DNA of 16,502 nt. Source: Ktedonobacterales bacterium. GTDB lineage: Bacteria > Chloroflexota > Ktedonobacteria > Ktedonobacterales > JADMIN01. Of this stretch, positions 1-6,784 are shown piece by piece (position 1 is the first letter of the stretch; each line of letters starts with the position of its first letter). Location: positions 1-16,502 of the forward strand of contig JANWHL010000283.1 in assembly GCA_025450405.1 (NCBI GenBank), given 5' to 3'. Position numbers and translations under genes: made by a program. The notes below the pieces were generated by a model, which ran no database searches, was not told the DNA's origin, and worked only from the letters and a program-made list of their open reading frames with translations.

Positions 1-2
1 CC

Positions 3-2297
3 ACGACACCCCCGCCCATCCCCCTTTCCACGCTCGAGGCCGTGCTCGAACGCGTCACCTACGCGAACGACGAGACCGGCTATACCATCGCGCGTGTGGC
101 CCCGACGCGTGGCGCGAGCGGTGGGAATGGCGCGGGCGCCGGGGCGGGCGGCGCGTCGGGTGAGAATCTGCTGACGGTGGTTGGCAACTTGCTGGGGGCG
201 CAGCCGGGCGAGAGTCTGCGCATGCAGGGCCGGTGGAAGACGCATCCCCAGTACGGACGCCAGTTCGAGGTGGTGCACTACACGACGGTGCTGCCGGCCA
301 CCACCCAGGGCATCCAGCGCTACCTGGGGTCGGGGCTGATCAAGGGCATCGGGCCGCGGATCGCGGAGCGGATCGTCGCGCGCTACGCCGTGGACACGCT
401 GCGGGTCATCGAGGAAGAGCCGGGCCGGCTGGGCGAGGTGCCGGGGTTGGGACCAAAGCGCACGGCGCTCATCGCGCGGGCATGGGAGGAGCAGAAGGCC
501 ATCAAGGAGGTAATGGTCTTCTTGCAGGGGGTGGGCGTCTCCACCAGCCTGGCGGTGCGCATCTACAAGACGTACAAGGACGCGAGCATCGCGGTGGTCA
601 AGAATGAGCCGTACCGCCTGGCGGCGGACGTCTGGGGCATCGGGTTCAAGACCGCCGACACCATCGCCCGGAGCCTGGGCATCCCCCATGACAGCCCGCA
701 ACGCATCAAAGCGGGGCTGCGCTTCGCGCTCTCGGAGGCGGCCGACGACGGGCACTGCTATCTGCCCGAGGGCGAGCTGCTGGCGCAAGCGGCCGCGCTG
801 CTGGGGGTGGAACCGGGGCCGGTGCGGCCGTGCCTGGAGGAGCTGGCCGGCGAGGAGGGCGTGGTGCGCGAGACGCTGGCGCCGGCGCCGCGGCCGGCGG
901 GGGCGGCGGACGAGGGCGCGCCGGAGCTCGAGGAGGAGCCGTCTGAGCCGGTGGTGGCCGTCTACCTGGTGCCGTTTCACCGGGCCGAGACGGCGCTCGC
1001 GCGCAATCTGCGCCGACTGCTGGCGAGCGACCACGACCGGCTGGCGGCGTTCCGCGCGGTGGACTGGGCGGCCGCGCTCGGCTGGCTGCGGGGCAAGACG
1101 GGAGCTGAGCTCGCGCCCGAGCAGGAGGAGGCCGTGCGCCTGGCACTGACACGCTCGGTGAGTGTGCTGACGGGGGGGCCGGGCTGCGGCAAGAGCTTCA
1201 CCGTGCGGTCGGTGGTGGCGCTGGCGCGGGCCAAGCGCGCGAAGGTGATCCTAGCGGCGCCCACGGGGCGCGCGGCCAAACGGCTGGAAGAGCTGGCGGG
1301 GATGGAGGCCAGCACGCTGCACCGGCTGCTGCGGCTCCGGCCTGGCGGCGATGCCGCGTTCGACCGTGAGCACCCGCTCGACGCGGACCTCATCGTGGTG
1401 GACGAGGCGAGCATGCTGGATGTGTTGCTCGCGAACACGCTGGTGAAGGCCGTCGCGCCGGGGGCGCACCTGCTCTTTGTCGGCGACGTGGACCAGCTGC
1501 CGAGCGTCGGGGCCGGGGAGGTGTTGCGCGACCTGCTGGCCTCGGGCGTGATTCCGAGCGTGCGGCTGACGCGGATCTTCCGCCAGGCGCAACAGAGCGG
1601 GGTGGTGACGAACGCGCACCGCATCAACGCGGGCGAGCTGCCCCAGACCAGGGGCTTGCCCGATTTCTTCTTCTTCCGCGAGGACGACAACGAGCGCGTC
1701 GCCGAGCTGACAGTGGACATTGCCGCCAACCGGATCGCGCGCAAGTTCGGGCTGGATCCGCGCCGGGATGTGCAGGTGCTCTGTCCGCTGCACCGCGGCG
1801 CGGCGGGGGCCGGCGCGCTGAACGAGCGGCTACAGGAGGCGCTGACGCCGGCGCGGCCCGATGTGCCAGAGCGGCGGTATGGCGGGCGCGTGTTCCGTGT
1901 GGGCGACAAGGTGACCCAGCTGCGCAACGACTACGACAAAGAGGTCTTCAACGGCGACATGGGCGTGGTGGCGGGCATCTCGCTCGAGGAGCAGCTGGTG
2001 CGGGTGCGGTTGGACGACGGGCGCGAGATGCGCTATGGCTTCGACGAGCTGGACGAGCTGACGCACGCCTACGCGGTGACCATTCACCGGAGCCAGGGGA
2101 GTGAATATCCGTGCGTGGTGGTGCCGCTGACGACCAGCGCCTGGCTAATGCTCCAGCGGAACCTGCTCTACACGGCGGTGACGCGGGCGAAGCGGGTGGT
2201 AGTGCTGGTGGGGAGCTGGCGCGCGGTCGCCAGGGCGGTGCGCACGGTGGGCGCGGGTCGGCGCCACACGGCGCTGGCGGCGCGGCTGCGCGGTTGA
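3..2297 (+). CDS. recD2: RecD2-type ATP-dependent DNA helicase (SF1B), 5' partial
   Basis: Superfamily 1B 5'-3' DNA helicase of the RecD2 type, which acts in repair and replication without RecBC. The reading frame is open to the left window edge. GTG at 42 is the first possible start, but residues typical of the RecD2 N-terminus (STLEAVLERVTYANDETGY) straddle it, so the true start lies outside. Counting from that GTG: an N-terminal OB-like segment with a Gly/Ala-rich insert (about 24-42); helix-hairpin-helix segments (GIGPRIAERI near 103, VPGLGPKRTALI near 133, WGIGFKTADTI near 199); Walker A GGPGCGKS with Lys384; Walker B VVDEAS with Asp454-Glu455; motif III VGDVDQLPSVGAGEVL; and C-terminal motifs IHRSQGSE and YTAVTRAK. 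Size is normal for RecD2 (about 720-800 residues). The insert near 283-302, rich in Glu/Pro/Ala, looks like a linker. It ends 8 nt from a convergent gene, with no terminator hairpin visible. Confidence 0.93.
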   Translation, partial: TTPPPIPLSTLEAVLERVTYANDETGYTIARVAPTRGASGGNGAGAGAGGASGENLLTVVGNLLGAQPGESLRMQGRWKTHPQYGRQFEVVHYTTVLPATTQGIQRYLGSGLIKGIGPRIAERIVARYAVDTLRVIEEEPGRLGEVPGLGPKRTALIARAWEEQKAIKEVMVFLQGVGVSTSLAVRIYKTYKDASIAVVKNEPYRLAADVWGIGFKTADTIARSLGIPHDSPQRIKAGLRFALSEAADDGHCYLPEGELLAQAAALLGVEPGPVRPCLEELAGEEGVVRETLAPAPRPAGAADEGAPELEEEPSEPVVAVYLVPFHRAETALARNLRRLLASDHDRLAAFRAVDWAAALGWLRGKTGAELAPEQEEAVRLALTRSVSVLTGGPGCGKSFTVRSVVALARAKRAKVILAAPTGRAAKRLEELAGMEASTLHRLLRLRPGGDAAFDREHPLDADLIVVDEASMLDVLLANTLVKAVAPGAHLLFVGDVDQLPSVGAGEVLRDLLASGVIPSVRLTRIFRQAQQSGVVTNAHRINAGELPQTRGLPDFFFFREDDNERVAELTVDIAANRIARKFGLDPRRDVQVLCPLHRGAAGAGALNERLQEALTPARPDVPERRYGGRVFRVGDKVTQLRNDYDKEVFNGDMGVVAGISLEEQLVRVRLDDGREMRYGFDELDELTHAYAVTIHRSQGSEYPCVVVPLTTSAWLMLQRNLLYTAVTRAKRVVVLVGSWRAVARAVRTVGAGRRHTALAARLRG

Positions 2298-2305
2298 GGC
2301 GCCCA

Positions 2306-2650
2306 TCATTGCTGATCGTCCTCGTCGTCCTCATCGCCCACGCTCACCTCCACGCCCTCGTCGTCGGCGTGGTACTCATCGCTGTAGAAGCCGATCTCCT
2401 TGCCCTGGTAGGCGCTCACCAGGAAGTCGTCGCGCGGCGTGTCGGCGGAGAGAACGAGGTCCTCATCGATCTGCTCGATGAGGCGCGCCAGCTCGTCCCT
2501 GGCGAGATCCTGCTCAAGGATCAGGGTGCAGTGCACGGTGGTGGAGGTGAAGTGCAGGTCCACGGTGCCCAGCCGGTCGGTACCACGCATGAGATGGTAG
2601 CCCTCGGAGCTGGGGGTGCGGAAATGTCGATCGAAGCGAATCTCTGCCAT
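2306..2650 (-). CDS. small acidic protein of unknown function
   Basis: A 114-residue protein that I do not recognise. The first 75 residues look like a compact alpha/beta domain (alternating hydrophobics in GTVDLHFTSTTVHCTLILEQ, then an amphipathic helix DELARLIEQIDEDL). The last 25 residues are strongly acidic (SDEYHADDEG...DEDDEDDQQ) and probably disordered. There is no signal peptide, membrane segment or cysteine cluster. The start is well supported: GGAGG on the minus strand (2659-2655) sits 4 nt before the ATG. It appears monocistronic, converging on the helicase gene with an 8-nt gap; the upstream spacer is repeat-rich. Existence as a gene is fairly sure because of the ribosome binding site and non-repetitive composition; function is unknown. 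Confidence 0.7.
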   Translation of the reverse strand: MAEIRFDRHFRTPSSEGYHLMRGTDRLGTVDLHFTSTTVHCTLILEQDLARDELARLIEQIDEDLVLSADTPRDDFLVSAYQGKEIGFYSDEYHADDEGVEVSVGDEDDEDDQQ

Positions 2651-2852
2651 GGTGCCTCCGGCAACCGGGCTCGCCGGGGCGAACCGCCGGCGGGCGCGAC
2701 CTCACGACCCGCGGCGACACGCGGGCCCGTCCGCAACGCGTGCCGGGCGGCCAGGTGAGGCGGGCACGGCGCGCCCGGTCAGGATACAACATCGGGGCGG
2801 GGCGCCATATTGGTGCTCCCTCCCCTATCCCCCATGGGGAACCGGAAGGACT

Positions 2853-3000
2853 CACAAAGAGGACACAGAGGAGAGAGAGGAAGAGAGAGAAGAGAGGACT
2901 TAACCGCCGAGGACGCGGAGGGCGCGGAGAGGGCGCGGAGGGGACGGAGGAACGACCCACAGAGACCACTTAGAACACAGTGAGGACAGAGAGGGAGAGA
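2853..3000. repeat. purine-rich CACAGAG-type repeat block
   Basis: Almost one-sided purine tract. Positions 2867-2898 are 32 consecutive purines on the + strand; the flanks contain repeated CACAGAG, GGACGCGGAGG and GGCGCGGAG words. A shorter relative, starting ACCACAGAGGATACAGAGG, lies inside the glycosyltransferase gene at 7218-7247, also directly left of the CCTCACC palindrome. This is seen in sequence; calling it an interspersed family rests on these two copies. Confidence 0.65.
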
Positions 3001-3020
3001 ACGGGGGGCCCATCTGGCGT

Positions 3021-3060
3021 CCTCACCCCCGGCCCCTCTCCCTGCGAGGAGAGGGAGTCG
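3021..3060. repeat. interspersed palindromic repeat, intergenic copy 1
   Basis: Begins CCTCACCCCCGGCCCCTCTC. The stem arms CCCTCTCC (3034-3041) and GGAGAGGG (3048-3055) pair perfectly around a CTGCGA loop. The same element occurs at 7249-7335 (two copies in a gene) and 11176-11252, with loops TTGCGA or GGT. No T-run follows on either strand, so it is not a typical intrinsic terminator. Confidence 0.8.
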
Positions 3061-3107
3061 GGCAGGCAAGATCCGTGACCGTGGGCGAAGGCAGTGGTGT
3101 GGCGAGG

Positions 3108-3290
3108 ATGCGGAATTGAAGGTCCGCGTGTAATCCTGGCTGGCGGCGTGTCGAGCGAGGCGGGCCGGGCGTGAGGGCGGCAGGCAAAGGGCGCCAGGGG
3201 TCGGCCGCGGCTGGGAAATCGGCTTATTGTCGAAGGCATCCGGGCCGCGGGGGTTGGGCGGAAGGCGAACGGAAGTGGTGGGGAGATGGT
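3108..3290. repeat. second half of composite interspersed repeat, copy 1
   Basis: Starts ATGCGGAATTGAAGGTCCGC (a 6-bp hairpin with one mismatch), then CGTGTAATCCTG, later GTGAGGGCGGCAGGCAAAGG, a GGCTTATTGTCGAAGGCATC segment, and GGAGATGGTCA at the right end, which runs into the stop codon of the molybdoenzyme gene. The same words occur in the same order at 11303-11555. By-eye similarity is strong in the first 30 bases and patchy afterwards. Confidence 0.6.
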
Positions 3291-5008
3291 CAAGAGACGA
3301 CGACGGTGATGCGATGGAGGCCGGTGCCGCCGTTGGGAACGGTGCCCTGGTCGCGGGTGATCTGGGGCGCACCGGTGCCGTCGGTGGCGCGCACGACGAG
3401 GGCATGGGAGCCAGGGGTGGTCGGGATCCAGGGATAGCGCCAGAGGGTCCAGGACTGGGGCGAGAGGGCGGGGTCGAGGGTGGCGGCGTTCCAGGTCTGG
3501 CCGCCGTCCGTGCTGACCTCTACTGATCGGATGCCGCGCGCGCCGCCATAGGCGATGCCGTGGGCGAGGGTGGGCTGACCGGCGGGGAGGTGCTGGCCGC
3601 CGGACGGCGCGTCAAACCGGCTGATGGTGTAGACCGGGCCGGAGTACCAGCCCTGGCGCTGATAGAAGCCCTTAATCGGGTCCGCGACGATGTCGATACG
3701 CGTGAGCCACTTGGTGCTTTGCTCGCCGAAGCGGCCAGGGACGACGGCGCGCAAGGGGAAACCGTGGTGGGTGGGCAACGGCTGGCCATTCATCTCCCAG
3801 GCCAGCAGGGTTCGGACCTCCAGGAGATCCGCCAGGGGCAGGCTCGATTGATAGCCGTCCGCTGACGTGAAGAGGACGTGCTTGGCGCCGGGCGCGATGC
3901 CCCCGCGCGCGGCCAGGAGGGCCCCCAGAGTGACGCCACGCCAGATCGCGTTGCTGATCAGGTGACCTTTGACGCCGTTGGCGATGCACTCGAGGGTGAT
4001 GGCACGCGACTCGCTGGGGAGGGCCCGGAGGCTGTCGAGGTCGAAGGTGCCGGGACGGCGGACGAGGCCGCCGACCGCGAGTGACCAATCGGCGAGCACG
4101 ACACCAGGATCGAGCACATTCTTGCTGACGACGTAGAACTTCGCGTTGGGGGTGATGGCTGGTGGCGGGGCGGGGGTGGTCATGCCCTCGTAGGCGAGAT
4201 TGGAGCGCGCGGAGATCGCCTGGAGGAGCGCATCCAGGCTGAGACCGCCGAGGACAAGGCCCGCCACGGCGGCGATGCCCGCGCGGGCCAGCAGCGCGCG
4301 CCGGGCAAGGGGATGCGCGGCGCCAGCGGGCAGGGCGTCAGTGGCCGGGGCGCTAGCGGGTGAGGCGTCAGCGGTCGCCGGCGGGGCGGCGGGGGTCGGG
4401 GCGGGCTGGATGGCGGCGTAGACCAGCGCGAGCGCGAGGCCATAGGCAGCGAAGATGCCGGCAACCGCCACGACGGTGATGGTCTGGGCGGTGGCCACGC
4501 CGAAGCCGAGCAGATTCTCGGCGAGCACTGGCCAGAAGAGCGCGAGCGCCAGCAGCCACATGCCCAGCGCGATGAGGCCCGCCGCCAGCCACTCAGCGCG
4601 ACCGGGCCAACGTGTGGAAGGCGGGCCTGAGGTGAAGGATGTGGGGGGCGTGGAGGGCGCCGCGCCCAGGCGCGGGGCGAGCCGCGCCGCCAGGATGGGA
4701 TAGAGCGGCGCGACGAGGATGCCGAGGACGATCTGGCCGGTGAGGGTGTAGAGCAGCGGGCGGATTTTGCCGAAGACGACCAGCAGGTGGACGAAGGTGC
4801 CGGCGTCCAGATTGGGCAGGATGCGCTCGCCTACCAACTCTGACAGCGTGACCACACCGAAGATCAACCGCAGGACGAGCATGATCGCGGTGGCGAAGAG
4901 CGAGGCCACCACACCGGCAGCCAACGCGGGCAGCGCCGCGCGGGCGTATGCGCCGGCACGGGCAATCAGCGCGGACGTGGCGCCGCGCGCCCGGAGAGCG
5001 CTCAGCAT
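3290..5008 (-). CDS. membrane-anchored sulfite-oxidase-family molybdopterin oxidoreductase
   Basis: A 572-residue protein fusing a membrane module to a molybdopterin oxidoreductase. Helices lie near 27-50, 70-107 (one or two), 139-162 and 174-200. After a Pro/Ala linker, ARRALLARAG (Arg236-Arg237) precedes a fifth hydrophobic helix (241-260) and resembles a twin-arginine motif. Residues about 290-460 are the Mo-binding domain, with the conserved cysteine in TLECIANGVKGHLISNA (Cys341, the family's Mo-ligand position). About 470-572 is the Ig-like dimerisation domain (RSVEVSTDGGQTWNAA, WRYPWIP). The catalytic domain is thus probably extracytoplasmic; electron acceptor and substrate are unknown. 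The ATG lies inside the end of the acyltransferase gene (ATGCTGA, 7-nt overlap), implying translational coupling. An open frame continues upstream to 5209, but that part is out-of-frame acyltransferase sequence and was excluded. Confidence 0.88.
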   Translation of the reverse strand: MLSALRARGATSALIARAGAYARAALPALAAGVVASLFATAIMLVLRLIFGVVTLSELVGERILPNLDAGTFVHLLVVFGKIRPLLYTLTGQIVLGILVAPLYPILAARLAPRLGAAPSTPPTSFTSGPPSTRWPGRAEWLAAGLIALGMWLLALALFWPVLAENLLGFGVATAQTITVVAVAGIFAAYGLALALVYAAIQPAPTPAAPPATADASPASAPATDALPAGAAHPLARRALLARAGIAAVAGLVLGGLSLDALLQAISARSNLAYEGMTTPAPPPAITPNAKFYVVSKNVLDPGVVLADWSLAVGGLVRRPGTFDLDSLRALPSESRAITLECIANGVKGHLISNAIWRGVTLGALLAARGGIAPGAKHVLFTSADGYQSSLPLADLLEVRTLLAWEMNGQPLPTHHGFPLRAVVPGRFGEQSTKWLTRIDIVADPIKGFYQRQGWYSGPVYTISRFDAPSGGQHLPAGQPTLAHGIAYGGARGIRSVEVSTDGGQTWNAATLDPALSPQSWTLWRYPWIPTTPGSHALVVRATDGTGAPQITRDQGTVPNGGTGLHRITVVVS

Positions 5009-5733
5009 AGCGGGCGCATCCTTTCCATGTACCAGGCGTAATCGGCGGGGCGACGCACACGCAGGCGCGCGGCGGCACGCGGCAGGTCGAGCCGCGCGGC
5101 GCAGACGGGGACGCCGGACTGGTATTCGACGACCCGACCGAAACGGGCGAAAGGGAGTCCGCGCAGGCGCAAGGCGCGGACATGGCGAACCTCGCAGACG
5201 CTCAGCCATTCGGTTCGTCCGTGGGCAATGGCCCAGGTGGCAATGGCCCGCGCCAGATGCTCGACGGCGCCGCGGCCGTCGGGCCCGAGCCGCCCGCGCT
5301 GTCCGGAGCGGACCACGAAGCGGGAGACCTCGAAGGCGACGCGCGGATCCCAGGGTCGCGGCTGCCCCGTGAGGAGGGCGGAGAACTCGCGCTGGAGCAT
5401 GAGGCCGTGCTCGGGGAGGAGCACGCGAGCGTATCCGACGAGGCGTGGGCTGGTCGCGGGGGGCGGTCCAGGTGGCGTGTAGACGGCGAAGTGCGTGGCG
5501 AGATCGTCGCAGCGATCGCGCTCGCGCCCACAGCGCGCGCCGGGGACCCAGCCCAGCTCGTGCGCGAAGACGGCATGGCGGAGACGGAAGGCGGCGTCCA
5601 GGGCGAGTGGCTCGTCCGGGAGCAGGGCGCGCGCGCTAAAAAGGGTGTCCATGTGCGGTGTGTCCATGTCGGGCTGTGGGCCGTCCATGTGCGGTGTGTC
5701 CATGTCGGGCCGGTCCGTCTGAGCGATGGCCAT
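5002..5733 (-). CDS. GNAT-fold acyltransferase with LuxI (acyl-homoserine-lactone synthase) signature
   Basis: A 243-residue acyltransferase of the autoinducer-synthase/GNAT superfamily, which moves acyl chains from acyl-ACP or acyl-CoA to an amino-acid-derived amine. The LuxI invariant residues are present: Arg52, Phe56 and Trp62 in RHAVFAHELGW, acidic Glu71/Asp73/Asp76 (E-x-D-x-x-D), Arg103 in VGYARVLLP, and Glu135/Arg138 in FEVSRFVV. Spacings Arg-Phe-Trp-Glu-Asp-Asp (4, 6, 9, 2, 3) equal those I recall for EsaI. His81 and the LLPE segment also recall PEP-CTERM/exosortase-associated N-acyltransferases and N-acyl amino acid synthases, so the product need not be a homoserine lactone. Residues 9-30 are a Met/Asp/Pro-rich duplicated segment. 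Start: ATG at 5733, 2 nt after the radical SAM stop, with GGTGGAG 9 nt upstream. No LuxR-type regulator is in the window. Confidence 0.8.
   Translation of the reverse strand: MAIAQTDRPDMDTPHMDGPQPDMDTPHMDTLFSARALLPDEPLALDAAFRLRHAVFAHELGWVPGARCGRERDRCDDLATHFAVYTPPGPPPATSPRLVGYARVLLPEHGLMLQREFSALLTGQPRPWDPRVAFEVSRFVVRSGQRGRLGPDGRGAVEHLARAIATWAIAHGRTEWLSVCEVRHVRALRLRGLPFARFGRVVEYQSGVPVCAARLDLPRAAARLRVRRPADYAWYMERMRPLC
5648..5710. repeat. 27-bp direct repeat within acyltransferase gene
   Basis: Two perfect 27-bp copies (5648-5674 and 5684-5710) with a 9-bp spacer, so the period is 36 bp or 12 codons and the frame is kept. Each starts TCCATGTGCGGTGTGTCCAT on + and encodes PDMDTPHMD-type residues at the N-terminus of the acyltransferase. 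This looks like a minisatellite that can change length without frameshift. Confidence 0.85.
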
Positions 5734-5735
5734 GG

Positions 5736-6770
5736 CTACAAGCTCCACCTGGTGCCGCAGCCGGCGCACTGGTCCCAGGGCGTGTCGCTGGCGAAGGCGG
5801 CGCGAAACGCGCGATAGCGAGGGCCGTTCCAGATGGCGGCGAACGGCTCGTCTAACGCGTTGCCCAGCAGGCGCTCGCTGGCGCGGCCAGGGTGGAACGG
5901 CGCGAAGCAGCAGGAGTAGACATTGCCGTGGGCGGTGATGTAGGCGAGGGTGTACGGGCGCCGGCAGTCCGACCAGGGCCGGGGGTCGTGGTGCTCGCCG
6001 CGCGCGAGATACTCGGCGGGGGTCGTCGCTCCGGTGGCGCGGAAGCGGATGCCCAGCTCGCGGCAGCGCGCCTCGGCGGTCTGGATCAGGGCCAGCTCGC
6101 GGTCGTGCGCGCGGGCGAAGAACGACTGGTCTTCGCGGGCCAGGCCGGAGCCAAAGTAGATGAAGCGCTGGACGTAGACCTCCGGCACGCCGGTCTCGGC
6201 GGCGATCTCGACCACGCGCGGCAGCTCGGTGATGTTCTCGTTCATAGCGGTGAACCAGAGCGAGGCCACCGGCCGCTCCGCCCCCAGGGAGCGGTGCAGG
6301 GCCGTGAAGCGGCGGAGGTTGGCGACGATGTGGGGCAGCGCCTTCTCGTTGACGCCGCGGACCCGCGCATAGGTGGCGGGCGTGGCGCCGTCGAGGGAGA
6401 CGCGCAGCTCGTTCAGATCGGCTTCGATCAGCGCGCGCCCGCGGCGCTCGTCGAGCAGGAGGGCATTGGTATTGAAGAGGACGTGGACTCCGCGCCCGCG
6501 CAGGTGCGCGACCATGGCGGGCAACTCGCGGTTCATCAACGGCTCGCCCAGGCCGTGGAGGACGGCGCGCCGGAGGCCTGGGACCTGATCGGTAATCGCG
6601 CGCAGCTCCGCGAGGGTCAGGTCTTTCTCGGGCTCGCGGCCCAGGTGCGTGCGCGGGCACTGGTCGCAGCGCTCGTTGCAGCGGTTGGTGCTCTCCAGGT
6701 ACAGCTCGACCGGAAGCGGCACCTCAAGAGACGGTGTGGACATGGGAACGGGATTCAGGACGGTAGCCAT
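5736..6770 (-). CDS. radical SAM protein with SPASM-like C-terminus
   Basis: A 344-residue radical SAM enzyme. The 4Fe-4S/SAM motif is CNERCDQC (Cys31, Cys35, Cys38; C-x3-C-x2-C), followed by the SAM-contact segment HGLGEPLMN and strand motifs FNTNALLL and LRVSLDGATPATYARVRG. The C-terminus has a SPASM-type pattern: Cys269, Cys287/288 after GNVYS, then LGNALDEPFAAIWN, and Cys335/Cys338 (C-x2-C), room for one auxiliary cluster. SPASM proteins often modify peptides or small molecules; no precursor peptide gene is visible nearby, so the substrate is unknown. The ATG at 6770 has AAAGGA 5 nt upstream. It lies 14 nt after the glycosyltransferase stop and 2 nt before the acyltransferase start, so it is almost surely co-transcribed with both. 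Confidence 0.9.
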   Translation of the reverse strand: MATVLNPVPMSTPSLEVPLPVELYLESTNRCNERCDQCPRTHLGREPEKDLTLAELRAITDQVPGLRRAVLHGLGEPLMNRELPAMVAHLRGRGVHVLFNTNALLLDERRGRALIEADLNELRVSLDGATPATYARVRGVNEKALPHIVANLRRFTALHRSLGAERPVASLWFTAMNENITELPRVVEIAAETGVPEVYVQRFIYFGSGLAREDQSFFARAHDRELALIQTAEARCRELGIRFRATGATTPAEYLARGEHHDPRPWSDCRRPYTLAYITAHGNVYSCCFAPFHPGRASERLLGNALDEPFAAIWNGPRYRAFRAAFASDTPWDQCAGCGTRWSL

Positions 6771-6784
6771 AACAATCCTTTCGT

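Larger units (their letters stand above)
2651..3289. other. repeat-rich intergenic spacer without a gene
   Basis: Non-coding stretch between the starts/ends of two minus-strand genes. From left to right it holds the leader of the small acidic protein gene (about 2651-2800, including a weak -10-like TATCCT on the minus strand near 2784), a purine-rich repeat block (2853-3000), a CCTCACCCC palindrome (3021-3060) and the GCGGAA hairpin/ATCCTG repeat (from 3108), whose similarity to a second copy near 11303-11555 seems to run to about 3290. Open frames here (for example 2514-2969 and 3227-3526) are low-complexity products of GC-rich repeats and were not called. Confidence 0.75.

Noticed and set aside
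42..44. GTG at 42 as the true start of the helicase gene
   Set aside because: Family-typical residues continue upstream to the window edge, so the start lies outside.
3021..3060. Palindrome as a rho-independent terminator of the molybdoenzyme gene
   Set aside because: It lacks a T-run, lies 230 nt beyond the stop codon, and related copies lie inside a gene, so it is an interspersed repeat.
2853..3060. CRISPR-like array
   Set aside because: The repeats are degenerate and adjoining, without regular spacers, and no cas gene is near.
5640..5733. Ribosomal precursor peptide for the radical SAM enzyme encoded by the Met/Asp/Pro repeat
   Set aside because: The repeat is in frame with the acyltransferase, has no Cys, leader or separate start, and is better explained as a minisatellite extension.
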